Counted from the stretch's first letter, positions 1 to 8,181 are shown. The stretch is 13,260 nucleotides of DNA from UBA6197 sp047638075 (GCF_047638075.1 NZ_JBLJBV010000076.1:1-13260); one strand, 5' to 3'. Numbers and translations: made by a program. The notes: generated by a model not told the origin, from the letters alone.

Positions 1-2
1 AG

Positions 3-722
3 CAGGCTTGGGATGACAGCGGAGAGGTCTATGGGTACCGCAAGTTGCACGATGATCTGTGCGACATGGGCGAAGACATCAGCCCCAACAGGGCTTGGCG
101 TTTGGCGCGTCTAGCAGGGATAAGGGCCCAGATTGGTTACAAAAAGAAGCCCGGCTCTTATGGCGGCAGCCCTGCGGTCGTGGCCGACAACACCTTGAAC
201 CGAGAGTTTGATGTCGACGCTCCGGACCAGTTCTGGGTCACAGATATCACCTACATCCGCACCCACGAGGGCTTCCTTTATCTCGCAGTTGTCATCGATC
301 TGTTTTCCCGGCGCGTTGTTGGGTGGTCCATGCAAGGCCGCACATATACCGATCTGCCGCTGCAAGCCCTGCTGATGGCTGTCTGGCGGCGCAAACCAAA
401 GACCAAAGTTCAGGTGCATTCCGACCAAGGCTCACAATTCACCAGTTACGAGTGGCAAGAGTTCCTCGAACAGCACAATCTGACGCAAAGCATGAGCCGT
501 CGCGGGAACTGTTGGGATAATGCAGTGGCAGAAAGCTTCTTCAACCTGCTCAAACGCGAACGCATCCGACGCAGAAAGTATAAAACGCGCGCTGAAGCCC
601 GTCAGGACGTGTTCGACTACATCGAGTTTTTCTACAACCCACAGCGCAAACACGTTAGGAATGGCATGCTGTCACCGATTGACTTCGAACAGCAGCAAAA
701 ACTGAAGCTGCAAGGTGTCTAG
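3..722 (+). CDS. IS3-family transposase OrfB (DDE integrase core), 5' partial
   Basis: This is the catalytic part of an IS3-family transposase, which cuts and joins transposon ends in the cytoplasm. The reading frame is open to the window edge, and residues just before the TTG at 45 (EVYGYRKLHDDL) already match the usual IS3 region ahead of the catalytic core, so the true start lies upstream, probably reached by frameshifting from OrfA. Numbering from that TTG, the DDE triad is Asp67 (WVTDITY), Asp127 (VHSDQGSQF) and Glu163 (DNAVAESFF). The D(35)E spacing is exact for IS3. The C-terminus has the typical RIRRRKYKTRAEA and FYNPQRKH motifs. There is no internal stop, so this half looks intact. 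I am sure of the family but not the subgroup. Confidence 0.95.
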   Translation, partial: QAWDDSGEVYGYRKLHDDLCDMGEDISPNRAWRLARLAGIRAQIGYKKKPGSYGGSPAVVADNTLNREFDVDAPDQFWVTDITYIRTHEGFLYLAVVIDLFSRRVVGWSMQGRTYTDLPLQALLMAVWRRKPKTKVQVHSDQGSQFTSYEWQEFLEQHNLTQSMSRRGNCWDNAVAESFFNLLKRERIRRRKYKTRAEARQDVFDYIEFFYNPQRKHVRNGMLSPIDFEQQQKLKLQGV

Positions 723-740
723 GAAACTCGGGGCTATTCA
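716..740. repeat. Right terminal inverted repeat of the IS3 element
   Basis: The segment starts tgtctaggaaactcgg and ends gctattca. It overlaps the transposase stop codon and resembles the terminal repeats of related IS3 elements. The matching left repeat is outside the window, so the exact boundary is inferred. Confidence 0.65.
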
Positions 741-779
741 ACCAGCTCTGTCCTGTTGCTTAAGTCAAAGATCGGCTAG

Positions 780-795
780 TTCACTACCAAGTGAA
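780..795 (+). other. Small hairpin in the phoR leader
   Basis: TTCACT (780-785) and AGTGAA (790-795) form a perfect 6-bp stem with a 4-base loop, about 20 bases before the phoR start. A second, looser pair of arms surrounds it: GTTGCTT (755-761) and AAGCAAC (794-800). It lies between the IS end and phoR. It could be a leader structure or chance, and I see no known motif. Confidence 0.3.
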
Positions 796-814
796 GCAAC
801 TTTGAGAAACAGCC

Positions 815-1879
815 ATGACCAACCATGACTTGGGTAACCCCGCGACGATCCAAGATCTGATTGCAGCCTTTCCATTGCCTACACTGATCATCGGACCTAC
901 AGAACACGTTCTGTCCCTGAACGACGCGGCCGATATGCTGCTGGGTAAAAGCGTTGTGGGGCGGCACTTCACGACCTCGCTGCGCCAGCCAAAGCTGGTA
1001 AAGGCAATCGAACAAAGCCTACAGGATCGGGCTCCGCGTAGCGTATCCTATCAAACTGTCGAAAACGGCAGCGACACGTCATATGACGTGTCGCTACGGG
1101 CAATTGCGCAAACGGGTCTGTTGCTTGTCAGCTTTCAAAACGCGACCGATTTGGCCCGTGCCGAACAAATGCGTCGCGATTTTGTCGCCAATGTCAGCCA
1201 TGAATTGCGCACCCCACTGACAGCGCTCATGGGTTTCATTGAGACCCTGCGCAGTTCTGCCCGAGACGACGCCAAAGTTCGGGATCGGTTTTTGGGTATC
1301 ATGGCGGGTGAGGCGGAACGTATGAACCGGCTTGTGGGGGGCTTGCTGTCGTTGAGCCGGGTTGAGGCAGATGAACGCGTTCGCCCCACAACGCGGCTCG
1401 ACCTGCGGAACGTTTTGCAAACAACATTGAGCAATCTTGAGCCGTTGGCGCGGGAGAATGCTGTGGCCTTGCGATGCGATCCGGGACAGGTGCCGCTGTA
1501 TGTCATTGGCGTTGCCGATCAGTTGTTGCAAGTCTTTACCAATCTTGTGGAAAACGCGATCAAATACGGCGGCGCGGATCAATCTGTCGAGATCAGCGCC
1601 CTTAGAACCGCGCATGATCCCGTTCTGCGTGGCCCTGCGATAGAAATCATGATTGCCGATCATGGACCGGGTATTGATCCCATTCATCTGCCGCGCCTGA
1701 CCGAACGGTTCTATCGTGCAGACAATCACCGCAACCGCGAACTGGGCGGTACAGGCTTGGGCTTGGCGATTGTGAAACATATCCTCAATCGTCACCGGGG
1801 GCGGCTGAAGATTGCCAGCCAGCCGGGGCAGGGGTCACAATTCACCGTCGTTTTGCCGCCCGATAGCAAGAGTGCATGA
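815..1879 (+). CDS. phoR: Phosphate regulon sensor histidine kinase PhoR (no membrane segments)
   Basis: PhoR autophosphorylates on a histidine when phosphate is scarce and passes the phosphate to PhoB. This 354-residue protein opens with a PAS-like domain (about residues 11-110). The dimerisation/phosphoacceptor box follows, with His129 in FVANVSHELRTPL. The ATP-binding domain has an N-box with Asn247 (NLVENAIKYG), a G1 box (DHGPGI, 282-287), an F-region (RLTERFYRAD) and a G2 box (GGTGLGLAIV, 311-320). No hydrophobic helix long enough to span the membrane is visible, unlike E. coli PhoR, so it should be cytosolic and read phosphate through PstSCAB-PhoU. The ATG at 815 has only a weak ribosome site (gagaaac). 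Its product begins as PhoR proteins from roseobacters do, as I remember them. The kinase sits just behind an IS end and 139 bp before pstS. Confidence 0.95.
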   Translation: MTNHDLGNPATIQDLIAAFPLPTLIIGPTEHVLSLNDAADMLLGKSVVGRHFTTSLRQPKLVKAIEQSLQDRAPRSVSYQTVENGSDTSYDVSLRAIAQTGLLLVSFQNATDLARAEQMRRDFVANVSHELRTPLTALMGFIETLRSSARDDAKVRDRFLGIMAGEAERMNRLVGGLLSLSRVEADERVRPTTRLDLRNVLQTTLSNLEPLARENAVALRCDPGQVPLYVIGVADQLLQVFTNLVENAIKYGGADQSVEISALRTAHDPVLRGPAIEIMIADHGPGIDPIHLPRLTERFYRADNHRNRELGGTGLGLAIVKHILNRHRGRLKIASQPGQGSQFTVVLPPDSKSA

Positions 1880-1910
1880 TTTGCAGGCAAAAATCCGGTC
1901 AAAACCTCAA

Positions 1911-1939
1911 TTGTCATAAAACTGCAACATACCTGTCGC
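1911..1939 (+). promoter_or_regulatory. Pho box (PhoB binding site) upstream of pstS
   Basis: Three heptamers lie at exact 11-bp spacing: TTGTCAT (1911-1917), CTGCAAC (1922-1928) and CTGTCGC (1933-1939). They are separated by AAAA and ATAC. This matches the known Pho box design of CTGTCAT-like direct repeats separated by 4 AT-rich bases, to which PhoB dimers bind in tandem. A possible -10 (CATAAG, 1961-1966) lies about 21 bases downstream, and pstS starts at 2019. Activation of the pst genes by phosphorylated PhoB at this site is an inference from the known regulon. Confidence 0.85.
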
Positions 1940-2018
1940 AAAACCGAAGCAAGCCGCGCCCATAAGCGCGTCAGGATCACCAAGGGGTGGTCTTTGATCG
2001 GATCGGACAGGAGTCTTC

Positions 2019-3056
2019 ATGTCACTCGTTAACCTTACTGCATCGACGCTGGCCATCGCGGCCTTATCGGCCACGGCGGCAGCCGCCCGCGACAATGTGC
2101 AGGTTGCAGGATCGTCCACAGTGCTTCCCTATTCTGCTATCGTTGCCGAAGCCTTTGGTGAAAATTTCGATTTTCCGACGCCGGTTGTTGAATCGGGCGG
2201 GTCATCGGCAGGGCTCAAGCGGTTCTGCGCGGGGATCGGTGACAATACCATCGACATCGCGAATGCCAGCCGCGCCATCAAACCCTCTGAAATCAAAGTC
2301 TGCGCCGAAAACGGCGTGACGGATATTGTCGAAGTGCGCATTGGCTACGATGGGATCGTCTTTGCCAGCGACATCAATGGCAACAGCTTTGCCTTTACAC
2401 CCGTTGACTGGTATTTGGCGCTGGCCGCTGAACTGCCCACAGATGGGGCCATGGTTGCGAACCCAAATACCAATTGGAACACGCTCAACGCCAATCTTCC
2501 CAATCAGCAGATTCAGGCGTTTATCCCCGGCACCAAGCATGGCACGCGGGAGGTGTTCGAGGAAAAGGTGCTGCTTCAGGGCTGCAAGGACAGCGGTGCG
2601 ATGGATGCGATCCTGAAGATCAACGGTGCTGACGAAAAAGCTGCCGAGGCGACCTGCATGGCAGTGCGCACGGACGGCCTTTCGGTTGATATCGACGGCG
2701 ATTACACTGAAACACTGGCCCGGATCGAAGCGGACTCCAATGGTATCGGCGTCTTTGGCCTGTCATTCTATGAGAATAACACTGACAGGTTGCAGGTCGC
2801 GACCATGTCCGGTGTCGTCCCGAACACTGAGAGCATCGCAGCCGGAGATTATCCGGTGTCACGCCCGCTCTTTTTCTACATCAAGGCGGCGCATCTGGGC
2901 AAAATTCCGGGCTTGCAAGCGTTCGCCGATTTTTTTGTAAGCGATGAAATCGCGGGGCCGAATGGACCGCTGGCCGAATATGGGCTGGTCTCTGACCCCG
3001 ATCTCGGCACGACGCAGGGTGCAGTGGCCAATCATGTGCTTTTGGGCGCTATGTAA
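2019..3056 (+). CDS. pstS: Periplasmic phosphate-binding protein PstS
   Basis: PstS captures inorganic phosphate in the periplasm and delivers it to the PstCA channel. The 345-residue protein starts with a signal peptide: a hydrophobic core at residues 4-18, then an Ala-rich region with likely cleavage after Ala23 (AAAA|RDNV). The mature part shows the family's phosphate-contact loops: GSSTVLPY (31-38), ESGGSSAGLKRF (59-69), DIANASRAIK (79-88) and GTKHGTREVF (171-180). The start at 2019 is well supported by AGGAG at 2009-2013. It is the first gene after the Pho box and should be the most strongly expressed of the operon. A stem-loop follows its stop codon. Confidence 0.97.
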   Translation: MSLVNLTASTLAIAALSATAAAARDNVQVAGSSTVLPYSAIVAEAFGENFDFPTPVVESGGSSAGLKRFCAGIGDNTIDIANASRAIKPSEIKVCAENGVTDIVEVRIGYDGIVFASDINGNSFAFTPVDWYLALAAELPTDGAMVANPNTNWNTLNANLPNQQIQAFIPGTKHGTREVFEEKVLLQGCKDSGAMDAILKINGADEKAAEATCMAVRTDGLSVDIDGDYTETLARIEADSNGIGVFGLSFYENNTDRLQVATMSGVVPNTESIAAGDYPVSRPLFFYIKAAHLGKIPGLQAFADFFVSDEIAGPNGPLAEYGLVSDPDLGTTQGAVANHVLLGAM

Positions 3057-3066
3057 AGCAGATTAT

Positions 3067-3093
3067 GCGGGGCGGGCATGCTGCACGCCCCGC
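3067..3093 (+). promoter_or_regulatory. Stable hairpin between pstS and pstC
   Basis: GCGGGGCG (3067-3074) pairs perfectly with CGCCCCGC (3086-3093) across an 11-base loop, starting 11 bases after the pstS stop. No run of T follows, so it is more likely a 3'-end stabiliser or partial terminator than a full terminator. In many binding-protein operons such a structure raises the level of the binding-protein message over the permease messages; that role here is inferred. Confidence 0.65.
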
Positions 3094-3118
3094 GTTCTTC
3101 TACGGGAAAGTTGCCTTG

Positions 3119-4345
3119 ATGTGGGTTTTTGATGCCATCGTTTCACTGCCGGTGCTGGTGATCGGCCTTGCGATCTTCGGGTTCACTGGCGCAAGGCTGC
3201 GTGCCCGCGTCGCTGCGCGCGATGATATCGGCAAATTAGCGGCACTGCCGAAGGCACATGGGATGAACGCCTTTTTCAGCGTTCTTGTTCCTGCATTTGC
3301 CAGCTTTGTCATTCTATTGCTTGTCCGGTTGCTTGGGCAGCAACAGGGCATCGAAACCCTGTCTGCCGGGTCTGCCTTTTGGGTGGTGCTTGCCATAGCC
3401 GCAATCGGGTGTATCGGCGCAATCTTGCGGTCTTCGCGCCGTTTTCGGGCGCAGCGGGCATCCGAATGCTGGATCAAATCCCTGCTGATCGCGGCCGCAA
3501 CCGTCGCAATACTGACCACCATCGGTATTGTGTTGTCGATGGTGGTCGAGGCGATGCATTTCTTTCAGCAATATGATTGGCGCGATTTCTTCTTTTCCAC
3601 GGACTGGGCCCCGAACTTTCGTGGTAACAGCGCACTTGGCATCCTGCCGCTGCTTTGGGGCACTTTCTACATCAGCTTCATCGCGCTTTTATTCGCCGTG
3701 CCGGTGGGACTGTTCGCCGCGATCTATCTGTCTGAGTATGCCGGCCCCCGCATGCGCAGTGTCGCCAAGCCGCTGATTGAAGTCCTCGCGGGTATTCCGA
3801 CGATTGTTTACGGGCTCTTCGCGCTGATTACCATCGGCCCCCTGCTGCGAGATTATTTTTCGCAGCCGCTTGGTTTGGGCGACAGCGCATCTTCGGTCAT
3901 GACGGCAGGGCTTGTCATGGGGATCATGCTGATCCCTTTCGTTTCGTCACTATCGGACGATGCCATCAATGCTGTGCCGCAGGCGATGCGCGACGGGTCT
4001 TATGCGCTTGGCGCGACCCGGTCCGAAACCATCCGCCAAGTGGTGCTTCCGGCCGCACTGCCCGGCATCATGGGTGCCGTTCTGCTGGCCGCAAGCCGCG
4101 CGATTGGCGAAACGATGATCGTCGTGCTGGGTGCGGGCGCCGCTGCGCGCCTGTCACTGAACCCGTTCGAGGCGATGACAACCATCACCGTCAAGATCGT
4201 CAGCCAACTGACCGGTGACACCGATTTTGCCAGCCCGGAAACGCTGGTGGCATTCGCCCTCGGGCTCACACTGTTCACCTTTACGCTGGGACTGAACGTG
4301 ATTGCGATGATGATCGTGCGAAAATATCAGGAGCAATACGAATGA
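3119..4345 (+). CDS. pstC: Phosphate ABC transporter permease PstC
   Basis: PstC is one of the two inner-membrane subunits forming the phosphate channel. I place the start at ATG 3119, giving 408 residues. GGGAAAG (3104-3110) lies at the right distance and residue 2 onward is a membrane helix. The earlier in-frame ATG at 3065 would put the 3067-3093 hairpin inside the gene and has no ribosome site. Membrane helices are visible near residues 4-22, 51-72, 86-104, 120-143 and 175-205, with more toward the C-terminus. The EVLAGIPTIVYGL segment (221-233) and the EAA-like coupling loop, about 291-325 (DGSYALGATRSETI then LPAALPGIMG), are typical of PstC. The long N-terminal extension before the permease domain (about residues 1-145) fits the larger alphaproteobacterial version. 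The stop overlaps the pstA start (ATGA). Confidence 0.95.
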   Translation: MWVFDAIVSLPVLVIGLAIFGFTGARLRARVAARDDIGKLAALPKAHGMNAFFSVLVPAFASFVILLLVRLLGQQQGIETLSAGSAFWVVLAIAAIGCIGAILRSSRRFRAQRASECWIKSLLIAAATVAILTTIGIVLSMVVEAMHFFQQYDWRDFFFSTDWAPNFRGNSALGILPLLWGTFYISFIALLFAVPVGLFAAIYLSEYAGPRMRSVAKPLIEVLAGIPTIVYGLFALITIGPLLRDYFSQPLGLGDSASSVMTAGLVMGIMLIPFVSSLSDDAINAVPQAMRDGSYALGATRSETIRQVVLPAALPGIMGAVLLAASRAIGETMIVVLGAGAAARLSLNPFEAMTTITVKIVSQLTGDTDFASPETLVAFALGLTLFTFTLGLNVIAMMIVRKYQEQYE

Positions 4346-5670
4346 TCACTTCCACAACCTCGCTGCTGGACCAAGACTATCGCACGAGGCGGCGAAATTC
4401 GGCCGAAGCACGGTTTCGCGCCTATGGTCTGGCCGCGATCGGCGTTGCCACTATGGCGCTGGTGCTTTTGCTGACTTCGGTTGTGTCCAACGGCCTCGGC
4501 GCGTTTCGTCAAACCTATATCACGCTGGAAATCCCCCTGCCTGAGGCAACTCTGGACAAGTCCGGCAGGCGCGACCCCGTTGCAATGGCTAAAGTTTCGA
4601 CCTTCGGCTATGCGCCGCTACTGCGTGACGCATTGTTGGGAAAATTGGCAAAGCTACAAATCACCTCTGAATTGCCGGACAAGGATATCGCCGGGTTGAT
4701 GAGCAAGGAGGCGACAGCAACCTTGCGCGACCATGTGTTGGCGAACCCCGATCTGATCGGCGGCAATGTGACTATGGAGATTCTGGCCGACGGGCGGATC
4801 GACGGGTATTTCAAGGGCCGGGTTACCATGGAAAGCGCTGCGCTGGACGGCAACACTTCACCAGAGGCGCTGCAACTCGCCCAGAAACTTGCCGATGCCG
4901 GTGTGATCATAACGCGGTTCAATCGGGAGTTCCTGACCGCCCCTGACGCCAGCGACCAACGCCCCGAGGCGGCCGGTCTGGGCGTCGCCATCCTCGGGTC
5001 ACTTTACATGATGCTGGTGGTGTTGGTGCTGGCGCTGCCAATCGGGGTAGCCACCTCGATTTATCTGGAGGAGCTTGCGCCAAAGAACCGGGTATCCGAC
5101 CTGATTGAAGTGAATATCAGCAATCTGGCCGCCGTGCCGTCAATTGTCTTTGGCATCCTCGGGCTGGCGATCTTTATCAATTTTGCCGGGATGCGGCAAT
5201 CCTCGCCGCTGGTTGGGGGGCTGGTGTTGACGTTGATGACCTTGCCGACCATCATCATCTCGACCCGTGCGGCGCTCAAAGCTGTGCCGCCCTCAATCCG
5301 CGATGCGGCACTTGGGGTCGGGGCCAGCAAGATGCAGGCGGTCTTTCATCACGTCCTGCCGCTGGCCGCCCCAGGTATATTGACCGGCACGATCATCGGC
5401 CTTGCCCAAGCCTTGGGGGAAACCGCGCCGCTTTTGCTGATCGGCATGGTTGCCTTCGTGCGCGACTATCCGGCGGCTTACAGCGATACTGCTGGGCTAT
5501 TTGGCGAGGCCGCCACGGCGCTGCCAGTGCAGATCTTCAATTGGACCCAGCGCGCCGACCCCGGATTTTCTGAGCGCGCCTCAGGGGCGATCATCACCTT
5601 ATTGGTGTTTCTGGCGGTGATGAACACGGTGGCCGTGTTGCTGCGCCGCCGCTTTGAGCGCCGCTGGTAA
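4342..5670 (+). CDS. pstA: Phosphate ABC transporter permease PstA (with large periplasmic insert)
   Basis: PstA is the second channel subunit of the phosphate importer. Its 442 residues exceed the ~300 of E. coli PstA because an N-terminal part is added: a basic cytosolic tail, one membrane helix (about 29-49) and a likely periplasmic segment (about 50-210). This matches the DUF3333-type extension known from alphaproteobacteria. The permease domain follows from about 212, with EVNISNLAAVPSIVFGIL (256-273) and the EAA-type coupling loop near 318-360 (IRDAALGVGASKMQ then LPLAAPGILTG, ending ALGETAPLLL). The start overlaps the pstC stop by 4 bases, implying translational coupling. The gene ends 14 bases before pstB. 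Confidence 0.95.
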   Translation: MITSTTSLLDQDYRTRRRNSAEARFRAYGLAAIGVATMALVLLLTSVVSNGLGAFRQTYITLEIPLPEATLDKSGRRDPVAMAKVSTFGYAPLLRDALLGKLAKLQITSELPDKDIAGLMSKEATATLRDHVLANPDLIGGNVTMEILADGRIDGYFKGRVTMESAALDGNTSPEALQLAQKLADAGVIITRFNREFLTAPDASDQRPEAAGLGVAILGSLYMMLVVLVLALPIGVATSIYLEELAPKNRVSDLIEVNISNLAAVPSIVFGILGLAIFINFAGMRQSSPLVGGLVLTLMTLPTIIISTRAALKAVPPSIRDAALGVGASKMQAVFHHVLPLAAPGILTGTIIGLAQALGETAPLLLIGMVAFVRDYPAAYSDTAGLFGEAATALPVQIFNWTQRADPGFSERASGAIITLLVFLAVMNTVAVLLRRRFERRW

Positions 5671-5684
5671 AGACAGACAAAATC

Positions 5685-6482
5685 ATGAAAGACACCAATG
5701 TGACCGAAAACATCAACACACTGACGCGGCAGAAAATATCGGCAAAGAATGTGCAGGTTCGCTACGGCGACAGCGTTGCCATCAACTGCGTATCGGTGGA
5801 CATCGCCCCCAATACGGTGACTGCTTTTATCGGGCCGTCTGGATGCGGTAAATCCACGTTTTTGCGTTGCTTGAACCGGATGAATGACACGATTGAAATC
5901 TGCAAGGTAACAGGGGATATCCGCATTGATAATGAAGATATCTATGACCGGAATGTAGATCCGGTGCAGCTTCGTGCCAAGGTCGGTATGGTATTTCAAA
6001 AGCCAAACCCGTTTCCGAAGTCAATCTTTGACAATGTCGCTTACGGCCCGAAAATTCACGGTCTGGCGCGCAATAAATCTGAACTGGGGGATATTGTCGA
6101 AAATGCGCTGATGAAAGCCGCGCTGTGGAATGAGGTCAAAGACCGTCTCAACAGTCCCGGCACCGGTCTTTCGGGGGGGCAACAGCAACGGCTGTGCATC
6201 GCGCGGGCGATTGCCACCGCACCCGAGGTTCTGCTGATGGACGAACCTTGTTCTGCGCTGGACCCGATCGCCACCGCGCAAATCGAAGAGTTGATCGCCA
6301 GCTTACGACAGAGTTATTGCGTCGTGATCGTTACCCACTCGATGCAACAAGCGGCGAGGATCAGCCAGAAAACGGCGTTTTTTCATCTTGGCAGTCTGGT
6401 GGAATACGGTGATACCGATCAGATATTCACCGCCCCGCAAGACCCAAGAACCGAAAGCTATATCACTGGCAGGATTGGATGA
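5685..6482 (+). CDS. pstB: Phosphate ABC transporter ATP-binding protein PstB
   Basis: PstB hydrolyses ATP on the cytosolic face to drive phosphate import through PstCA. The 265 residues contain every ABC motif: Walker A GPSGCGKST (50-58), Q-loop Gln105 in VFQKPNPFP, signature LSGGQQQR (162-169), Walker B VLLMDEP (182-188) with catalytic Glu187, D-loop SALDP, and switch His218 (VTHSM). The FQKPNPFPKSI and CSALDPIAT stretches are diagnostic of PstB among ABC ATPases. The ribosome site before ATG 5685 is weak (agacag), so translation may rely partly on coupling from pstA. phoU begins 3 bases after its stop. Confidence 0.97.
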   Translation: MKDTNVTENINTLTRQKISAKNVQVRYGDSVAINCVSVDIAPNTVTAFIGPSGCGKSTFLRCLNRMNDTIEICKVTGDIRIDNEDIYDRNVDPVQLRAKVGMVFQKPNPFPKSIFDNVAYGPKIHGLARNKSELGDIVENALMKAALWNEVKDRLNSPGTGLSGGQQQRLCIARAIATAPEVLLMDEPCSALDPIATAQIEELIASLRQSYCVVIVTHSMQQAARISQKTAFFHLGSLVEYGDTDQIFTAPQDPRTESYITGRIG

Positions 6483-6485
6483 GCC

Positions 6486-7193
6486 ATGACAAATGAGCAT
6501 ATATCTTCGGCTTTCGATACCGATCTGGAGGGGGTTCAGACACAAATCATGAAGATGGGTGGACTGGTCGAAGACGCCATCCGCCTTGGCATGAAATCCC
6601 TTGAAACCCGCGATGAAGAACTGGCGCAAAAGGTCCGCGCCGCCGACGTAGCAATCGACCACCTTGAAGAGACGATCAACGAGGGCGCCGCCCGCATCAT
6701 TGCGTTGCGCGCCCCGACTGCGATTGATCTGCGCCTGATCCTGAGTGTGATCAAGATCAGCGGCAATCTTGAAAGGATTGGGGACTATGCCAAAAATATG
6801 GCCAAGCGAACCGAAGTGCTTTCGCAGGTCGCGCCAATCAGTGACAGCATCGGTACTCTTCGCCGCATGACGCGAGCGGTTGAGGCGATGCTAAAAGATG
6901 CGCTGGATGCCTATATCCACCGTGATGCGGCGCTGGCCGCAGACGTGATCGTACGCGATGTCGATGTGGATCAGATGTACAACGCGCTGTTTCGGGAATT
7001 ACTGACCTTCATGATGGAAGACCCGCGCAACATTACCGCCTGCCTGCACCTGCATTTCATTTCCAAGAACACCGAACGCATGGGGGATCATGTGACCTCT
7101 ATCGCAGAACAAGTCATCTATCTGGCGACAGGAAAGCAACCGAACGAGGCGCGCCCGAAAGCCGATACAACATCCACAACATCAGGAGTCTGA
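6486..7193 (+). CDS. phoU: Phosphate signalling regulator PhoU
   Basis: PhoU links the Pst transporter to PhoR and keeps the Pho regulon off when phosphate is plentiful. The 235-residue, all-helical protein has the family's two repeated three-helix bundles. Each carries a metal-binding ExxxD motif: Glu96/Asp100 in NLERIGDYAKN and Glu197/Asp201 in NTERMGDHVTS. No signal peptide or membrane helix is present, so it acts in the cytoplasm at the membrane face. It follows pstB by 3 bases and is 4 bases before phoB, so the three are surely cotranscribed. The last ~20 residues (after GKQPN) are polar and variable. Confidence 0.96.
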   Translation: MTNEHISSAFDTDLEGVQTQIMKMGGLVEDAIRLGMKSLETRDEELAQKVRAADVAIDHLEETINEGAARIIALRAPTAIDLRLILSVIKISGNLERIGDYAKNMAKRTEVLSQVAPISDSIGTLRRMTRAVEAMLKDALDAYIHRDAALAADVIVRDVDVDQMYNALFRELLTFMMEDPRNITACLHLHFISKNTERMGDHVTSIAEQVIYLATGKQPNEARPKADTTSTTSGV

Positions 7194-7197
7194 CGAA

Positions 7198-7887
7198 ATG
7201 CCACCAGAGCAAGCGCGGGTCCTGCTCGTTGAGGATGAACCTGCCCAGCGTGCGGTCCTGACCTATAATCTCGAAGCGGCGGGTTTCGCCGTGTGCTGTG
7301 CCGAGAACGGCGAAGAGGCCATGATGATGGTCGCCGAGGCGCTGCCCGATCTGGTGATCCTGGATTGGATGATTCCGCTCATAAGCGGAATTGAAATCTG
7401 TCGCCAACTCAAGACCCGCGACGAAACAAGGCGCATTCCGGTCATCATGCTCTCGGCGCGATCCGAGGAGGTCGATACCGTGCGTGGCCTGGAAACCGGT
7501 GCGGATGATTATATGACAAAACCATATTCTGTTAATGAGCTTATGGCGCGCGTCCGCACCCAATTGCGGCGCACCCGTTCGGCAGTCGCAGGGGTTGGGC
7601 TGACATTCGAAAATATCATCCTTGATCCAGAAAGCCATCGAGTCAGTCGCGACAATCGTGAACTGAAGTTGGGGCCGACAGAGTTTCGACTTCTGACCAG
7701 GCTGATGGAGCGGCCGGGCCGCGTTTTCAGCCGTGATCAACTGCTCGATCTTGTCTGGGGGCGCGATATCTTCGTGGATTCGCGCACGGTCGATGTTCAT
7801 ATCGGTCGCCTGCGCAAAGCTCTGACGCGATTTGGCGATAGCGACCCGATCCGTACCGTGCGCGGCGCTGGCTATGCGCTTGGATAA
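7198..7887 (+). CDS. phoB: Phosphate regulon response regulator PhoB
   Basis: PhoB is the DNA-binding partner of PhoR. When phosphorylated it binds Pho boxes and activates phosphate-starvation genes. Its 229 residues have a receiver domain (about 6-122) with acidic residues in LLVEDEP (9-15), phosphoacceptor Asp56 (VILDWMIP), switch Ser85 (VIMLSARSEE) and Lys108 (MTKPYS). An OmpR/PhoB winged helix follows (about 130-229) with LGPTEFRLL, the RVFSRDQLLDLVWG helix and VDVHIGRLRKAL. The start has a clear AGGAG at 7184-7188. It is the last gene of the locus; I see no obvious intrinsic terminator directly behind it. Confidence 0.96.
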   Translation: MPPEQARVLLVEDEPAQRAVLTYNLEAAGFAVCCAENGEEAMMMVAEALPDLVILDWMIPLISGIEICRQLKTRDETRRIPVIMLSARSEEVDTVRGLETGADDYMTKPYSVNELMARVRTQLRRTRSAVAGVGLTFENIILDPESHRVSRDNRELKLGPTEFRLLTRLMERPGRVFSRDQLLDLVWGRDIFVDSRTVDVHIGRLRKALTRFGDSDPIRTVRGAGYALG

Positions 7888-8156
7888 ACAGTTGGCGGGG
7901 TAAGGCAGGGTTTGTTTTCCATCACTAAACCGCACATTTAGCTATGAGGGCCGACAACCGACAACGGGTGGCTTTGCACCGACTTTCGATGGATACCCCG
8001 CCAAGCTGTAAAACGCGCGAAAAGACGCAACGCAGAATCTGCAATGCCGCACGCAACCGAGAGTGGGAGTCGGCTTTGGGCCGAAACCGCGCTCCGGCGT
8101 GGTTCCTCCCGCGTCCTATTCCTATACCGGGGCGCAGCGCGGCATTTCGCTAGCGC

Positions 8157-8181
8157 GTGGCTTTTTCACCGGGGAAGCCAC
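8157..8181. repeat. Hairpin A, GTGGCTT...AAGCCAC
   Basis: GTGGCTT (8157-8163) and AAGCCAC (8175-8181) are perfect complements around an 11-base loop. The right arm and flank (GGAAGCCACCC-like) recur in a second hairpin about 90 bp on. Confidence 0.5.

Larger units (their letters stand above)
1..740 (+). mobile_element. IS3-family insertion sequence, right-hand part
   Basis: The left part of this element lies outside the window. What is visible is the C-terminal part of the DDE transposase and the right terminal repeat. The element probably ends at about 740, because bases 716-740, read inward from the end on the other strand, begin TGAATAGCCCCGAG and then GTTTCCTAGACA, which resembles terminal repeats of IS3-family members. 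The transposase stop codon (720-722) lies inside this repeat, as is common in the family. Neither the left end nor a target-site duplication can be checked here. The element ends only about 75 bp before phoR. Confidence 0.85.

Noticed and set aside
1094..1795. Minus-strand open frame opposite phoR (233 codons)
   Set aside because: Shadow of the conserved kinase gene; no ribosome site and no recognisable motif.
7114..7935. Minus-strand open frame opposite phoB (273 codons)
   Set aside because: Shadow of phoB and the phoU end; no recognisable domain.
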